A DNA stretch of 64,000 bases from Candidatus Brocadia sp. (GCA_011525665.1 WYAU01000097.1:28749-92748); one strand, 5' to 3'; positions 26,225 to 36,388 are shown, counted from the first letter of the stretch. The notes: generated by a model not told the origin, from the letters alone. A program made the numbers and translations.

Positions 26225-27379
26225 TTAATCAGGTGGATGTCCGGGATTGATGGTAAGGTAGTTGAGGTTTCGAACCGTGCAGTAGGGGACATAGCCTTTT
26301 TTCTCTGATTTTTTATAGGCCTTGTCTGTTTTCCTCGCGGTTTTTTCCGTGAAACATGGCCTGTCTTCAGAACAGGAAAAGGGATAGTCAACAGTCAGTA
26401 CCAGCTTCCCGGCATTGCGAAAAAGATCCAGGTAGCCTTCCATCTCTTTCGTAACCCGCCGGGGGGTCTTTTGTCCATCGCCGTTGTAGCCATAATAGAT
26501 ATCTTCCTGGCCTATTCCCGTCACTGCGTCAAGATAGGTTTTGTGTGTCCCCAGCGGTGCGCCATTCTGCGGGAATATGCCAAAGTCCGGGGCTTTACGC
26601 CTGGCGTATTCTGAAATCGCAACAACAAAATCAACCATTTCCCGTTCCGCTGTTTCTCTCTCCAGCCCGCTCTCTCCGCCATGCCCCCAGTATTCATAGG
26701 CATCCACGACATCAAGATAAACTCCATCAAAACCTGTTTCGATAATTTTGTCAAGGTAACTCGATGATGAGCTATAAATGATGGATTGCCATTCAGCTTC
26801 CCAGTATTTTACCTTATAGTTTCCGGGCCATTCAGGATTTGACTCGCCAAGCCATGAAGGCGCCCCCTTGTCAGGAATCCCGTCATTGTCCGCATCCCAT
26901 GATCTCTCCCAGTACCATCGGTAATTTTCTGCCTCACCGATGCTCATATATGCCAGCACCAGTTTGCGCCCGCCGGGGCTTTTTTTCAGCGCCGCGACTT
27001 GTAAAGCCGTAAACCGGTTTTCATCGCTTCCATCCTGGGAATAATCAGTTATAACCAGGTCAAATTTCGTATCTCCCATGGCAGCCAGGTCCATATCCTG
27101 CAACTGGTAAACAAAATCGTTTGCATCATTCCATGACAACAAAGGAGAAGACAGGGGAAAATCAATTGTACAATTATCCGCCGTATCCGGCACAGATGCT
27201 GTTCTCCTTTTCTGAAGGGAAAAAACCGGATGTTGATTGTCAACTGCCGCTTCCGTCGTGAGGCTAATGACGCCGCCGCCGATAGAAACCGTTGGCACCG
27301 ATAGGGTCAGGAGAGAAAATGCAAGCGCACTGCCGATGGACATGATGGGGGGATTTATGGTGAATTTACTGCTTGCCAT
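26225..27379 (-). CDS. GH114/TM1410-like putative glycoside hydrolase, exported
   Basis: This protein of about 384 residues resembles the TM1410/MJ1477 family (related to GH114 endo-alpha-1,4-polygalactosaminidase). Markers are DLVITDYSQDGSD, VLAYMSIGEAENYRWYW, SWLGESNPEWPGNYKVKYW and the barrel-end motif GFDGVYLDVVDAYEYW with probable catalytic acids. A DADNDGIPD segment looks like a calcium-binding loop. The start is uncertain. ATG 27379 overlaps the topA end by 14 nt, and ATG 27343 would give a cleaner signal peptide (MSIGSALAFSLLTLSV). No strong ribosome site is seen for either. It may act on galactosamine-rich exopolymer. Confidence 0.82.
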   Translation of the reverse strand: MASSKFTINPPIMSIGSALAFSLLTLSVPTVSIGGGVISLTTEAAVDNQHPVFSLQKRRTASVPDTADNCTIDFPLSSPLLSWNDANDFVYQLQDMDLAAMGDTKFDLVITDYSQDGSDENRFTALQVAALKKSPGGRKLVLAYMSIGEAENYRWYWERSWDADNDGIPDKGAPSWLGESNPEWPGNYKVKYWEAEWQSIIYSSSSSYLDKIIETGFDGVYLDVVDAYEYWGHGGESGLERETAEREMVDFVVAISEYARRKAPDFGIFPQNGAPLGTHKTYLDAVTGIGQEDIYYGYNGDGQKTPRRVTKEMEGYLDLFRNAGKLVLTVDYPFSCSEDRPCFTEKTARKTDKAYKKSEKKGYVPYCTVRNLNYLTINPGHPPD

Positions 27380-29729
27380 TTGTTGTGTCTGTGACACCGG
27401 GTAACTCGTTTGTGATATAATCGCATTCAGGGTACTTGCTGCATCCGAAAAATATGCCACCCTTTTTCGAGCGGCGCGGAATCAGGTCCCCGCCGCAACC
27501 CTCTTTGGGGCACTTTACGCCTGTGGGGAGTGATTTGATATTCCTGCATTTGGGATAGGCAGAGCATCCCATGAATCTGCCTTTCTTGCCGGATCGGATG
27601 ACCATGGGGCTGCCGCATTTTTCGCACTTTTCTTCAGTAGGTTCAATCCTGGATGTTTCTCCGGTAAGGGATTTTGTGTTCTTGCAGTTCGGGTATGCAG
27701 AACATGCAAGAAATTTTCCATGGCGGCTCGTCTTAATGACCATGGCGCTCCCGCATTTTTCGCACTTTTGATCTGTGGTTTCAGGAGAAGCCGGAGCGCC
27801 TTTTTCATCCAGGGGAAGCGTATTTTTACAGGAAGGAAATGCTGAGCATCCTAAAAACTTTCCGTGTTTTCCCCATCGAATAACCATGGGTTGTCCGCAG
27901 ACGCTGCATATCTGGTTGCTCTCTTCAGGGGTTCCCTTTACGCTTTTCATCTCTCCCACCGCCTTTTCCAAATCGATTTTAAACGGCTCATAAAATTCTT
28001 TAAGGACGTCAAGCCATCCGATTTTTTCATCTTCAATTTTGTCCAGTTCATCCTCCATGTGCGAGGTAAATTGCACATCCATTATTTTCGGGAAATGTTC
28101 CATGAGCTTTTCGGTAACCAGCGTTCCCAGTTCAGTTGCGTAAAAGGCACGTTTTTCCTGTTTGACGTATCCCCGGTCCTGTATTGTAGAAATAATGGCG
28201 GCATAGGTGCTGGGTCTTCCAATGCCCATCTTTTCCAGTGTTTTTACAAGGGACGCCTCGGTGAAACGCGGCGGTGGCTGGGTAAAATGCTGCGTAGGCG
28301 CGAGTTCTCGTAATTCAAGCTTCCGGTCTTTTTCCAGCGGAGGAAGAATTTGCTCATCCTTTTCCATCTCGTGTCCTGAAACAATGGTGTGCCCGTCAAA
28401 GAGCAATTCTCTTCCTTTGGCCTTAAAGAGGTATCTCCTCGGAGTGGCATTTACAGCCGAATTCTCCAGGGGCACGCCGTCAGCATCTCCGGCATGTTGC
28501 GCAACAATTTCAACATCCGTGACGGCGTAGAGCGCCGGGTTCATCTGGCTGGCGACAAACCGATTCCATATCAGTTCGTAGAGTCTGTACTGATCTTTTG
28601 TCAAAAAGTTTTTTATGGATTCGGGGGTATATTCAACGCTCGTGGGCCGGATGGCCTCGTGGGCGCCCTGTGTCCCTTTTTTGTCGGATGCATGCACGTT
28701 GGGTTTTTCCGGAAGGTAATTTTTGCCGTACTTATCGACAATCAACTTTCGGCAGGAGGCCAGCGCCTGCTCCGATATATGGAAAGAGTCCGTTCTCATA
28801 TAGGTAATAAGCCCCACCGCGCCTTCAGCGCCGATATCGATGCCTTCGTAGAGTTGCTGGGCAATGAGCATCGTTTTTTTCGCGCTGAATTGCAGCCTCG
28901 TAGATGCCTGCTGCTGCAAAAGGCTGGTAGTAAAAGGGGGAGGGGCATTGTTGCGTTTGGTTTGTTTTTTTACACTTGTTACGACATACTCCGCCTTTCG
29001 GAGTTCGTTGATAATATCCCTCGCCTGTGCTTCGCTTTTTATCTCGACGTTCTCATTGTTGAACTTTTGCAGGAAGGATTTAAAGGTCTTACCATCAGTG
29101 AGTGCGTCTTTATCTCTTGCAAGGGTCTTTAATTCTGCAGTAATCTTCCAGTACTCTTGTTGTTTAAACCCCTTGATCTCCTTTTCGCGCTCAACAATGA
29201 GCCGGACAGCCACGGATTGGACGCGGCCGGCGCTGAGTCCCTTGGTAATCTTTTTCCACAGCAACGGACTTATCTGATACCCCACAAGACGGTCAAGTAT
29301 GCGGCGCGCCTGCTGGGCATTCACCTTGGCCATATTGATAGGGCCAGGATGTTTAAACGCCTCGAGAATGGCATCCTTTGTGATCTCATTGAACGTAACC
29401 CGCCGTGCCTTTTCGTCCGGTATTTCAAGGGCCTTCGATAAATGCCACGCAATGGCCTCGCCCTCGCGGTCAAGATCGGACGCCAGGTAAATGGCGTCCG
29501 CCTTCTTTGAATCAGCAAGTAATTCAGAGACCAGCTTTTTCCGGCTGGGGATTATTTTATATTCAGGGGTAAAATCGTGTTCAATATCTACGGATAGTTT
29601 TCTCTCCGGCAGATCCCGTACGTGTCCCATCGATGAACAAACGAAAAAAGACGGACCGAGAAATTTACCAATAGTCTTGGCCTTGGCCGGAGACTCAACA
29701 ATTACCATATTTTTCTTGGTTCTAGGCAT
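27366..29729 (-). CDS. topA: DNA topoisomerase I
   Basis: A type IA topoisomerase that relaxes negative supercoils. The Toprim domain begins at MVIVESPAKAKTIGKFLG, with the acidic SDLDREGEAIAWHL motif. The active-site Tyr lies in GLITYMRTDSFHIS. The C-terminus has four zinc-ribbon repeats of the C-x2-C or C-x4-C with GCSxxPxC type, starting at CSVCGQPMVIRWG, CEKCGSAMVIKTS, CEKCGSPMVIRSG and CPKEGCGGDLIPR. The 787-residue length is normal. Its 3' end overlaps the GH114-like gene. It is divergent from the PpiD-like gene. Confidence 0.96.
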   Translation of the reverse strand: MPRTKKNMVIVESPAKAKTIGKFLGPSFFVCSSMGHVRDLPERKLSVDIEHDFTPEYKIIPSRKKLVSELLADSKKADAIYLASDLDREGEAIAWHLSKALEIPDEKARRVTFNEITKDAILEAFKHPGPINMAKVNAQQARRILDRLVGYQISPLLWKKITKGLSAGRVQSVAVRLIVEREKEIKGFKQQEYWKITAELKTLARDKDALTDGKTFKSFLQKFNNENVEIKSEAQARDIINELRKAEYVVTSVKKQTKRNNAPPPFTTSLLQQQASTRLQFSAKKTMLIAQQLYEGIDIGAEGAVGLITYMRTDSFHISEQALASCRKLIVDKYGKNYLPEKPNVHASDKKGTQGAHEAIRPTSVEYTPESIKNFLTKDQYRLYELIWNRFVASQMNPALYAVTDVEIVAQHAGDADGVPLENSAVNATPRRYLFKAKGRELLFDGHTIVSGHEMEKDEQILPPLEKDRKLELRELAPTQHFTQPPPRFTEASLVKTLEKMGIGRPSTYAAIISTIQDRGYVKQEKRAFYATELGTLVTEKLMEHFPKIMDVQFTSHMEDELDKIEDEKIGWLDVLKEFYEPFKIDLEKAVGEMKSVKGTPEESNQICSVCGQPMVIRWGKHGKFLGCSAFPSCKNTLPLDEKGAPASPETTDQKCEKCGSAMVIKTSRHGKFLACSAYPNCKNTKSLTGETSRIEPTEEKCEKCGSPMVIRSGKKGRFMGCSAYPKCRNIKSLPTGVKCPKEGCGGDLIPRRSKKGGIFFGCSKYPECDYITNELPGVTDTTNGKQ

Positions 29730-29954
29730 ATAACAACCTCATAACTACAAAAACGGAAATTTAAGCAGAGGTTTGAAACGGTGTCAAGACTTTTTTCTTT
29801 TCCTTGTTTTTGGATAATTCAATTTCAGGGATTTTCGCCGAACGGCATAATGTTAAAAAACCATTTGATAATTGTAATAATTATAGATAAAATGATCTTT
29901 TATTTTATTTTTTCTATAGAAAACTAAACAAAGGGATTCTGTTAAGAGGGACAT

Positions 29955-31706
29955 ATGGTTTCGAGTTCTTGGTTCAGAAGGCATCAGAAGACGGTGTATA
30001 TCGTCATGATCTTTGCAATGTTTGTATGGGGGATCAGCTATTCTGTTATGGAGATGATCCCGAAAAGACCTGTAGGAAGAATCTTCGGCAAGAAGGTCAC
30101 ACAGAATGAATTTGCAGATATGGTGGGACGATGGCAAAGATTGTTCTTCCCGCAAGCAAGAGAATCCGTTGTTTCCCTGGTTTGGAAACAACTCTTGTTT
30201 GTGGAAAAAGCAAAGAGGATGGGGATTACGGTGACAGCGCATGAGATTGACGATGGTCTTCAAAGGCTTGCTTTTCAAATATTTGGCGCGAATGAGGACA
30301 TCAACCGGTCGGGCCTCATGCAATTTCTTTGTAGCAATTTCAGGCTTAATCAGGAACAGATAATGCGCACCCTGGGGGAAGCGCTTCTTGTCGAAAAACT
30401 GGAATCCATGATGCGAATGTCTGTAAAGATGACAACGGATGAAGCCTGGCAAAGATACTCCCTCGAGAACGAGCAGGTAAAACTCAAGGCGCTTACCTTG
30501 AAGGCAAAGGATTTTCTGGATTTGGTTACGGTAACGGAGGACGAAATACGCGCTTTTTATGAGGAACACAAAAATAACGAATACCAGGAAGGCTCCGAGA
30601 AACCCGGATACAAACTTCCCGAGAGGGTTAAGCTGGAATGCCTGGTTGCACGGTATGATGATATGGAAAGGCTCGTGTCAGTTGCAGAAGAAGAAATGAA
30701 AAAATATTATGAAGACAACAGGGAGACACAATTTAAAGTTCCGGCCTCCGGCCATGAACCCGCAGAAAAAGAGGGTAAGACTGCAACCAAAGATGGCCCG
30801 TCAGCCGATGAGCAGCCCGTGAAAGAGGAAAAGACATCGGCTGCTTATAAATCATTTACCGAGGTAAGAGGGGAAATTCAAAAGACCCTCGCAAGACAAA
30901 AAGCAATGGAGAAGGCCGCGGAAATAATGAGCAAGCTGGATGAGGAAATATATGAGGCCATGGATAAGGCAGAACGCCCCGGCTTCAAGAATCTGGCTGA
31001 TAAATATACAGTGGCGTATGAGATTCCTAAAGGCAAGAAGTCCAACAGTGAATTTCTGACGGAGAATGATCTTCTGGAGCTATTCCCCGGTTCCAACCAG
31101 ATCGTTCAGGTTGCATTTGATAGGGATAAACACGAAGCATCCGTCCCTCTTGAGTTTATTGAAGGTAAAGTGATTTTTCAGATAATTGACAAAAAACCAT
31201 CAGCGGCCGCGCCGCTGGAAGAGGTAAGAAACGAGGTGATCAGTGATTTTAAGATCGAAAAGGCTCTCCTGAAAACAAAGGAAATTGCAGAAAAGAACCT
31301 CCAAACCTTCCCGAACGGTTCCTTCGATGATATCGTAAAAGCAATCCGGGCGGAAACGGGAAAAAGAGATATTCCGGTTTGTGAAACTGACTATATTAAT
31401 CGCCCGATGAAACTGTTCAATAGAGACTCGCGATATATCGAAGCGCTCAAAGAGGACCGGCCCAATGTGGCAAAAAAGGCATTCGAGCTGAAACCAGGCC
31501 AGTTAGGAATTGCCATAGAAACCTCCGGAGAAAAGGCATGCTATATCATCAGCCTGGTGGATAGGAAATCTGCAGACAAAAAGGCCTTTGAAAAAGACAG
31601 GGAAAATGCGACGAAACGATATTTATATGAAAAACAAGAGGCCTTCATGACCGCCTGGCAGGATGAGATTAACCGGCACGGGGAAATATATACGAAATTC
31701 CAATAA
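29955..31706 (+). CDS. membrane-anchored PpiD/SurA-like chaperone
   Basis: This 583-residue protein has an N-terminal transmembrane anchor (VYIVMIFAMFVWGISYSVME) and then a SurA_N-type chaperone region (GRIFGKKVTQNEFADMVGRWQ, FVEKAKRMGITVTAHEIDDGL). The rest is charged and helical, with a low-complexity Lys/Glu linker near residues 265-295. I could not find the conserved parvulin isomerase motif, so it may be a chaperone without isomerase activity. It likely helps outer-membrane or periplasmic proteins fold. The ATG has AAGAGGGAC upstream. ribF follows 30 nt downstream and is probably co-transcribed. Confidence 0.8.
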   Translation: MVSSSWFRRHQKTVYIVMIFAMFVWGISYSVMEMIPKRPVGRIFGKKVTQNEFADMVGRWQRLFFPQARESVVSLVWKQLLFVEKAKRMGITVTAHEIDDGLQRLAFQIFGANEDINRSGLMQFLCSNFRLNQEQIMRTLGEALLVEKLESMMRMSVKMTTDEAWQRYSLENEQVKLKALTLKAKDFLDLVTVTEDEIRAFYEEHKNNEYQEGSEKPGYKLPERVKLECLVARYDDMERLVSVAEEEMKKYYEDNRETQFKVPASGHEPAEKEGKTATKDGPSADEQPVKEEKTSAAYKSFTEVRGEIQKTLARQKAMEKAAEIMSKLDEEIYEAMDKAERPGFKNLADKYTVAYEIPKGKKSNSEFLTENDLLELFPGSNQIVQVAFDRDKHEASVPLEFIEGKVIFQIIDKKPSAAAPLEEVRNEVISDFKIEKALLKTKEIAEKNLQTFPNGSFDDIVKAIRAETGKRDIPVCETDYINRPMKLFNRDSRYIEALKEDRPNVAKKAFELKPGQLGIAIETSGEKACYIISLVDRKSADKKAFEKDRENATKRYLYEKQEAFMTAWQDEINRHGEIYTKFQ

Positions 31707-31736
31707 AAAGACAAGGTAAATTATTAGGAACGTACG

Positions 31737-32696
31737 TTGGAAACGATTTATGGCATAAAAGAATTACCCAGAAAGATTAAATATCCTGTGGCCACTCTTG
31801 GAATGTTTGACGGAGTACACCGCGGACATCAAAAGATTATCGAGAGTTTACGGCACTACGCAGTGGCGAGAAAAGGGGAATCTGTGGTGATTACTTTCGA
31901 CCGCCACCCGAAAAGCATCATCGAAAACAGACCGCCCTCATTCCTTACTTCACTGGAGCACAGATTGTCATTGTTTGAGCGTCTGGGAGTGGATTATACG
32001 GTAGTGCTCCCGTTTGACCGGAAAATTGCAGAAATGTCCGCTGAAAATTTTATCTGTGAGATATTGGTCGGGTGGTTGGGCGTAAGGTGTATCGTGCTGG
32101 GCTTCAATTGTCATTTCGGCAAAGGCCGGGAAGGAAATATCACGCTGGCCCGTAACCTGGCTGACAAATACGGCTATGAGGTGCACGACTGCCTTCCGGT
32201 AGTATATCGTGGTCAGACAATTAGTAGCACGGCCATTCGTCAGGCCATTCTCCAGGGTGATTTGGAAAATGCGGAGGCCATGCTTGGCAGACCGGTTTCC
32301 ATCCTTGGCACTGTCGTGAAGAAGTCCGGGAGGGGCAAAACATTGGGGTATCCTACGGCAAATCTGGATTTGCATCATGAAGTAAGACCGCCCCGTGGTG
32401 TCTATGGGACAAAGGTTCGATGGGCCGGACAAGACCATCTGGCATTGACCAATATAGGTTTAAGACCCACGTTTGCAAGGGAACCGTTTGTGAGCGAAGA
32501 CGAAACACCGGAGATCGAAGTACATATTCTTGATTTCCAAGAGGTCCTGTACGGGCAAAACCTTGAAGTGCAATTTCTCTTTAAGATAAGGGATGAAATT
32601 CCTTTTCAAACTGCGGAAGAACTCAAGGCCCGGATCGAAAAAGATAAAGAAATATTGTTGAAAAAGGCGTTACCTCTTCAGCATAGCACCGTGTAA
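31737..32696 (+). CDS. ribF: bifunctional riboflavin kinase/FAD synthetase
   Basis: Phosphorylates riboflavin to FMN and adenylates it to FAD. The N-terminal nucleotidyltransferase domain has LGMFDGVHRGHQKII, and the C-terminal flavokinase domain has GRGKTLGYPTANLDL. An ISSTAIRQAILQGDLENA segment joins them. The 319-residue length is normal. It uses TTG as start with AGGAACG upstream. It follows the PpiD-like gene closely. A convergent 2-oxoacid oxidoreductase operon lies 196 nt away. Confidence 0.94.
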   Translation: METIYGIKELPRKIKYPVATLGMFDGVHRGHQKIIESLRHYAVARKGESVVITFDRHPKSIIENRPPSFLTSLEHRLSLFERLGVDYTVVLPFDRKIAEMSAENFICEILVGWLGVRCIVLGFNCHFGKGREGNITLARNLADKYGYEVHDCLPVVYRGQTISSTAIRQAILQGDLENAEAMLGRPVSILGTVVKKSGRGKTLGYPTANLDLHHEVRPPRGVYGTKVRWAGQDHLALTNIGLRPTFAREPFVSEDETPEIEVHILDFQEVLYGQNLEVQFLFKIRDEIPFQTAEELKARIEKDKEILLKKALPLQHSTV

Positions 32697-32892
32697 TTTC
32701 ACATTCCATCTTTCCCCGCACGTACCTCTCCACCCTGTCGTGCTTCTTTCCGCTTTTTACCGATTTCTGAGTAAACTTTGTTCGGTAAACATTTCGTCTG
32801 TCCCGGAGACAGGACTCACCGAAGCTTCTGAAATACTTTCATTATTTCCGGGCGCCGCAAGAGCGGTATGATGGCTGCGGTGAATTATCCCC

Positions 32893-33807
32893 TCAGGCTA
32901 ATCCGTATTTTTCAATATTTCTGTCTGCAATTTCCTGGATCTTCCGTATCTCTTCGTTCCCGTCCGGCGACTTGAAGAGATGGGCAAAACGGCCTTGAAT
33001 CTTCAGGTATTCTTCCACCGGGGTTTTAGGCGTTGAAACCTTTCTCACCTTTGTTATTTTGCCATTCTCCATTTCAAAGATAGGATACAGCCCTGTCTGT
33101 ACGGCTAATCTGGCGACCGTGATGGTTAGCTGGGGATTTGATCTCCAGCCGAGCGGGCATGGCGAGTGGATTTGCAGATATTTTGGGCCCGTTATAGAGA
33201 GTGCCTTTTTTACCTTGTTTTCAATATCTTTCGGGAATGACACAGAGGCCGTTGCGACATAAGGAATGTTGTGGGCAGCCGCAATGCCGGGCATGTCTTT
33301 TTTGTTGTGTTTATTCCCCCACGAAAACTCTCCATAGGGGCTGGTCGTTGTCATGCAGTCGAAGGGTGTCAGGCCACTGCGCTGTACGCCGGTATTCATA
33401 TACGCCTCATTGTCATAGCAAACATAGAGGATATCGTGACCCCTTTCCAGCATACCGCTGAGTGCCTGGAGGCCAATATCAGCCGTGCCGCCGTCACCGC
33501 CCTGAGCAATGACCTTTGCCTCGTTCTGTCTTCCCAGTGACTTCAGGGCTGCCTCGATACCTGATGCCACGGCGGCCGAATTTTCAAATAAGGAGTGGAT
33601 GAAAGGGACTTCCCATGATGATTGAGGAAACCGTGTGGTAAAGACCTCCAGACACCCCGTGGCATCTGTTACAATTACGTTAGAACCAGCCGCACCCAGT
33701 ACGAGCTTTGCGGCGAGCGCCTCGCCACACCCGGTACAGGCGGTGTGTCCGGAAGCCAGGAGTGTTTGACACGATTGTTCCTTTGATGCTGTAAGTGTTG
33801 TAGTCAT
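32893..33807 (-). CDS. porB: 2-oxoacid:ferredoxin oxidoreductase, beta (TPP) subunit
   Basis: Binds thiamine pyrophosphate in the four-subunit pyruvate- or 2-oxoacid:ferredoxin oxidoreductase. Cys-rich [12 protein letters not shown] near the N-terminus helps bind the proximal cluster and TPP. The TPP/Mg motif runs [16 protein letters not shown] to [14 protein letters not shown] 33807 ([10 protein letters not shown]) is preferred to the TTG at 33825 because GGGGG lies upstream. It is the last gene of a gamma-delta-alpha-beta operon on the minus strand. Substrate preference (pyruvate or branched 2-oxoacids) cannot be read from sequence alone. Confidence 0.9.
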   Translation of the reverse strand: MTTTLTASKEQSCQTLLASGHTACTGCGEALAAKLVLGAAGSNVIVTDATGCLEVFTTRFPQSSWEVPFIHSLFENSAAVASGIEAALKSLGRQNEAKVIAQGGDGGTADIGLQALSGMLERGHDILYVCYDNEAYMNTGVQRSGLTPFDCMTTTSPYGEFSWGNKHNKKDMPGIAAAHNIPYVATASVSFPKDIENKVKKALSITGPKYLQIHSPCPLGWRSNPQLTITVARLAVQTGLYPIFEMENGKITKVRKVSTPKTPVEEYLKIQGRFAHLFKSPDGNEEIRKIQEIADRNIEKYGLA

Positions 33808-33811
33808 AACA

Positions 33812-34987
33812 TTATTTACCCCCAATTAATGCCTCGTTGAGGCCAACAAATTTTTCTTCGAACGTAGCCTTCACGGTGTCTTTAATGACGTGGTGAATTG
33901 TGTCAACGGTGATATCCCGGCCACCAAGGCCCAGAATAAATCCGTTGATCTTTGGCGTCTTGGGTTTGCCATAGAATACACTCTTGATTTCGTTTACCAA
34001 TATGCCGCCATAACCCAGGGAAATGGCTTTCTCAAGCACGGCAATCTCTTTTACATGATTTAATGCCCTGTAAATTTCATCCTTTGGGAAAGGCCGGTAT
34101 GAGCGGACTTTAAGGATACCGATTTTTTGTCCCTTTGCCCGTAACTCATCGACAACGTCCTTCAGTGTTCCGATAACAGACCCCATAGCCACGAGTACCA
34201 GAGAGGCGTCTTCAACCTTGTACGTATCAATAAGTCCACCCTGAAAACGGCCGAACTGGTTGTGGAAATCGGCTGCAACATCACCGATAACCTGTAACGA
34301 GGTGCGCATCGTCTTTTCAATAAAGTAGCGTGTCTCCATGTACCCGTCCGGACCCACCATTGCTCCAAAGGTAAGAGGATTTTTCGGTGTAAGATAATAT
34401 TGGGGTTTGAATGGCGGCAGGAATTTATCGGCCTCTTCCTGCAAGATAAGTTCAATGGGTTCAAACGAATGGGTCAGAACAAATCCATCCATGCATATCA
34501 TGACGGGAAGCATGACATCCTTATTTTCTGCGATCTTAAATGCCTGTAAATGCATATCGCTTGCTTCCTGGTTGTCCTCTGCGTAAAGCTGTATCCAGCC
34601 GCTGTCACGAGCTGTTAAAGAATCCTGCTGGTCATTCCAGATATTAATAGGGGCAGATACAGCCCGGTTGACACAGGTCATGACGACAGGAAGCCGCATG
34701 CCGGCGATATTGTAAAGCACCTCGATCATGAGTAAAAACCCTTGTGAGGTAGTAGCGGTGTATGTCCTCGCCCCTGTTGCACTTGCGCCCAGGACTACGG
34801 ATGCTGCCGAATGTTCACTTTCCACATTAACATATTCTGTTTTGAGTTCTCCGTTAGCCACCAGTTCCGAAAGATGCTCCACAATATGGGTTTGCGGTGT
34901 AATAGGATAAGCTGAAATTACATGGGGTCTGCAGACACCTACAGTTTTCGCTACTGCAATGGAGCCTTCAATAAATGTAGTACTCAT
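33812..34987 (-). CDS. porA: 2-oxoacid:ferredoxin oxidoreductase, alpha subunit
   Basis: The alpha subunit holds the pyrimidine-binding and CoA-related domains. The hallmark [19 protein letters not shown] starts near residue 22, followed by [18 protein letters not shown] and [15 protein letters not shown]. The later [20 protein letters not shown] and KVRSYRPFP match the transketolase C-terminal fold. ATG 34987 follows GGAGGAAAAGTA, and its first base is shared with the porD stop (TAATG). The product is 391 residues. It pairs with porB just downstream. Confidence 0.92.
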   Translation of the reverse strand: MSTTFIEGSIAVAKTVGVCRPHVISAYPITPQTHIVEHLSELVANGELKTEYVNVESEHSAASVVLGASATGARTYTATTSQGFLLMIEVLYNIAGMRLPVVMTCVNRAVSAPINIWNDQQDSLTARDSGWIQLYAEDNQEASDMHLQAFKIAENKDVMLPVMICMDGFVLTHSFEPIELILQEEADKFLPPFKPQYYLTPKNPLTFGAMVGPDGYMETRYFIEKTMRTSLQVIGDVAADFHNQFGRFQGGLIDTYKVEDASLVLVAMGSVIGTLKDVVDELRAKGQKIGILKVRSYRPFPKDEIYRALNHVKEIAVLEKAISLGYGGILVNEIKSVFYGKPKTPKINGFILGLGGRDITVDTIHHVIKDTVKATFEEKFVGLNEALIGGK

Positions 34988-35247
34988 TACTTTTCCTCCA
35001 CGACCATTTCGATATCGCTTGAAGAACATTCTTCAGCACATATTCCGCAACCTTTACAATACGTATAATCTACCGTATATTTCTTTTTTTCTACCATGGT
35101 AACACAACCCTCGGGACAGTAGATTTTGCAAAGGCCGCAACCAACGCACTTTTCCTGATGGAAGATCGGCTTAAAATTTCTCCAGCCACAGGTTTGGTTG
35201 GCCTTACTGGTACCCGCCTTCGCAATGGCGCCTAAATCTAATCTCAT
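34987..35247 (-). CDS. porD: 2-oxoacid:ferredoxin oxidoreductase, delta (ferredoxin) subunit
   Basis: An 86-residue 2[4Fe-4S] ferredoxin-like subunit that carries electrons out of the complex. Two motifs are clear: CVGCGLCKIYCPEGC and YCKGCGICAEECSS. It starts at ATG 35247, overlapping the porG stop by 4 nt, and its own stop overlaps the porA start. These overlaps indicate tight translational coupling. Confidence 0.93.
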   Translation of the reverse strand: MRLDLGAIAKAGTSKANQTCGWRNFKPIFHQEKCVGCGLCKIYCPEGCVTMVEKKKYTVDYTYCKGCGICAEECSSSDIEMVVEEK

Positions 35248-35801
35248 ACGGACTCCTTTTTGATAAAATCAAAAGCCTTCATGACGGCTGCAATATTTTT
35301 TTCCCCGACCGAACCTGGAAATTTATGGTGAATCGCCTTCCGGATGCCTTCCAGGCTGATTTCTCCCGTAGCAGCGGCAAATGCCCCCAGGAGGGTCGTA
35401 TTCATTATTGGCCTCCCAATCACTTCCAGTGCAATTTCCATTGCCGGAATCGTTTTTACCTTTACCTTTGTATTGATACCGAGCTCTGCGGCCTTTTTCT
35501 TTGAATTTATAAGCAGCAATCCGTCTTCCTGTAATCCATCCAATACATTAATCACTTCCAATAAAGTGGGGTCCTGTACGATCACATAATTCGGTTTATA
35601 CACCTGACTCCGGATACGGATTGGTTTGTCACTGATTCTGACAAAGGCCTGAACCGGTGCCCCCATTCTTTCTGATCCGAATGATGGAAACGCCTGTGCA
35701 TATTTTCCGTCACTATGGGCTGCAAATCCCAATAATTCTGCCGCCGTAACAGACCCTTGACCGCCGCGTCCGTGAACCCTTATTTCAATCAATGGATACA
35801 C
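35244..35801 (-). CDS. porG: 2-oxoacid:ferredoxin oxidoreductase, gamma subunit
   Basis: The gamma subunit (185 residues) starts MYPLIEIRVHGRGGQGSVTAAELL, a signature of the family, and contains SFGSERMGAPVQAFVRISD. It is the first gene of the four-subunit operon. An ATG at 35801 with GGAGGTGTGT upstream starts it. A separate cyclase gene lies 35 nt upstream on the same strand and may share the transcript. Confidence 0.92.
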   Translation of the reverse strand: MYPLIEIRVHGRGGQGSVTAAELLGFAAHSDGKYAQAFPSFGSERMGAPVQAFVRISDKPIRIRSQVYKPNYVIVQDPTLLEVINVLDGLQEDGLLLINSKKKAAELGINTKVKVKTIPAMEIALEVIGRPIMNTTLLGAFAAATGEISLEGIRKAIHHKFPGSVGEKNIAAVMKAFDFIKKESV

Positions 35802-35836
35802 ACCTCCTCTCCGCGTTTACTGTTTATTTTTATTTA

Positions 35837-36388
35837 TCATATACCTTTCAAAATTACCCGGGCCGGGCTGCCGTCGCCGTCTTTTATCTTTAGCGGCAGA
35901 GCAATCAGTTCATAATCCCCGGCATTTACATTGCTCAGGTCAAGTCCTTCGATGATAATTACACCATTTTTTAAGAATGTATGGTGTGTGTCGGAGGCTT
36001 TATCGCCGAATTTTTCAACTGAAAGATAATCAATCCCTACAAGCTTCCAGTAGCTGGAGTTGATAGTCTTAAAAATGACCCTCCTGCAATGCGTCAATTG
36101 TAATGATTCGAGATCAGACAGATCGATCTTTTTTGTGTTTTTTATCTCAAATACCGTTGCGTTCCCTATGAGATAATCTAACGGAATCTGGTCGACCTTG
36201 ATACCATTTTCTTCAAAATGATAGGGAGCGTCAATGTGGGTTCCGCAATGAGAGCCGAATGTCAGTTCAGATACATTGTATGCGTTACCCTGAGAAATCC
36301 GGCCTGTCTTTTGAATGGATACGGCGGGGTCCGTGGGCCATGTGATAAGGGTGTCTGATATGGTGAGGGTGACATCATAAAAATTCAT
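35837..36388 (-). CDS. cyclase/arylformamidase-like metal hydrolase
   Basis: This 183-residue protein belongs to the cyclase/kynurenine-formamidase fold. The metal-binding signature H-x-G-T-H-x-D-x-P appears as SHCGTHIDAPYHFEENG, and the N-terminus MNFYDVTLTISDTLITWP is typical. Such enzymes hydrolyse amides or lactones, and arylformamidase is only one of several possible activities. No kynurenine pathway genes are near. The 35-nt gap to porG suggests co-transcription with the oxidoreductase operon. Confidence 0.85.
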   Translation of the reverse strand: MNFYDVTLTISDTLITWPTDPAVSIQKTGRISQGNAYNVSELTFGSHCGTHIDAPYHFEENGIKVDQIPLDYLIGNATVFEIKNTKKIDLSDLESLQLTHCRRVIFKTINSSYWKLVGIDYLSVEKFGDKASDTHHTFLKNGVIIIEGLDLSNVNAGDYELIALPLKIKDGDGSPARVILKGI

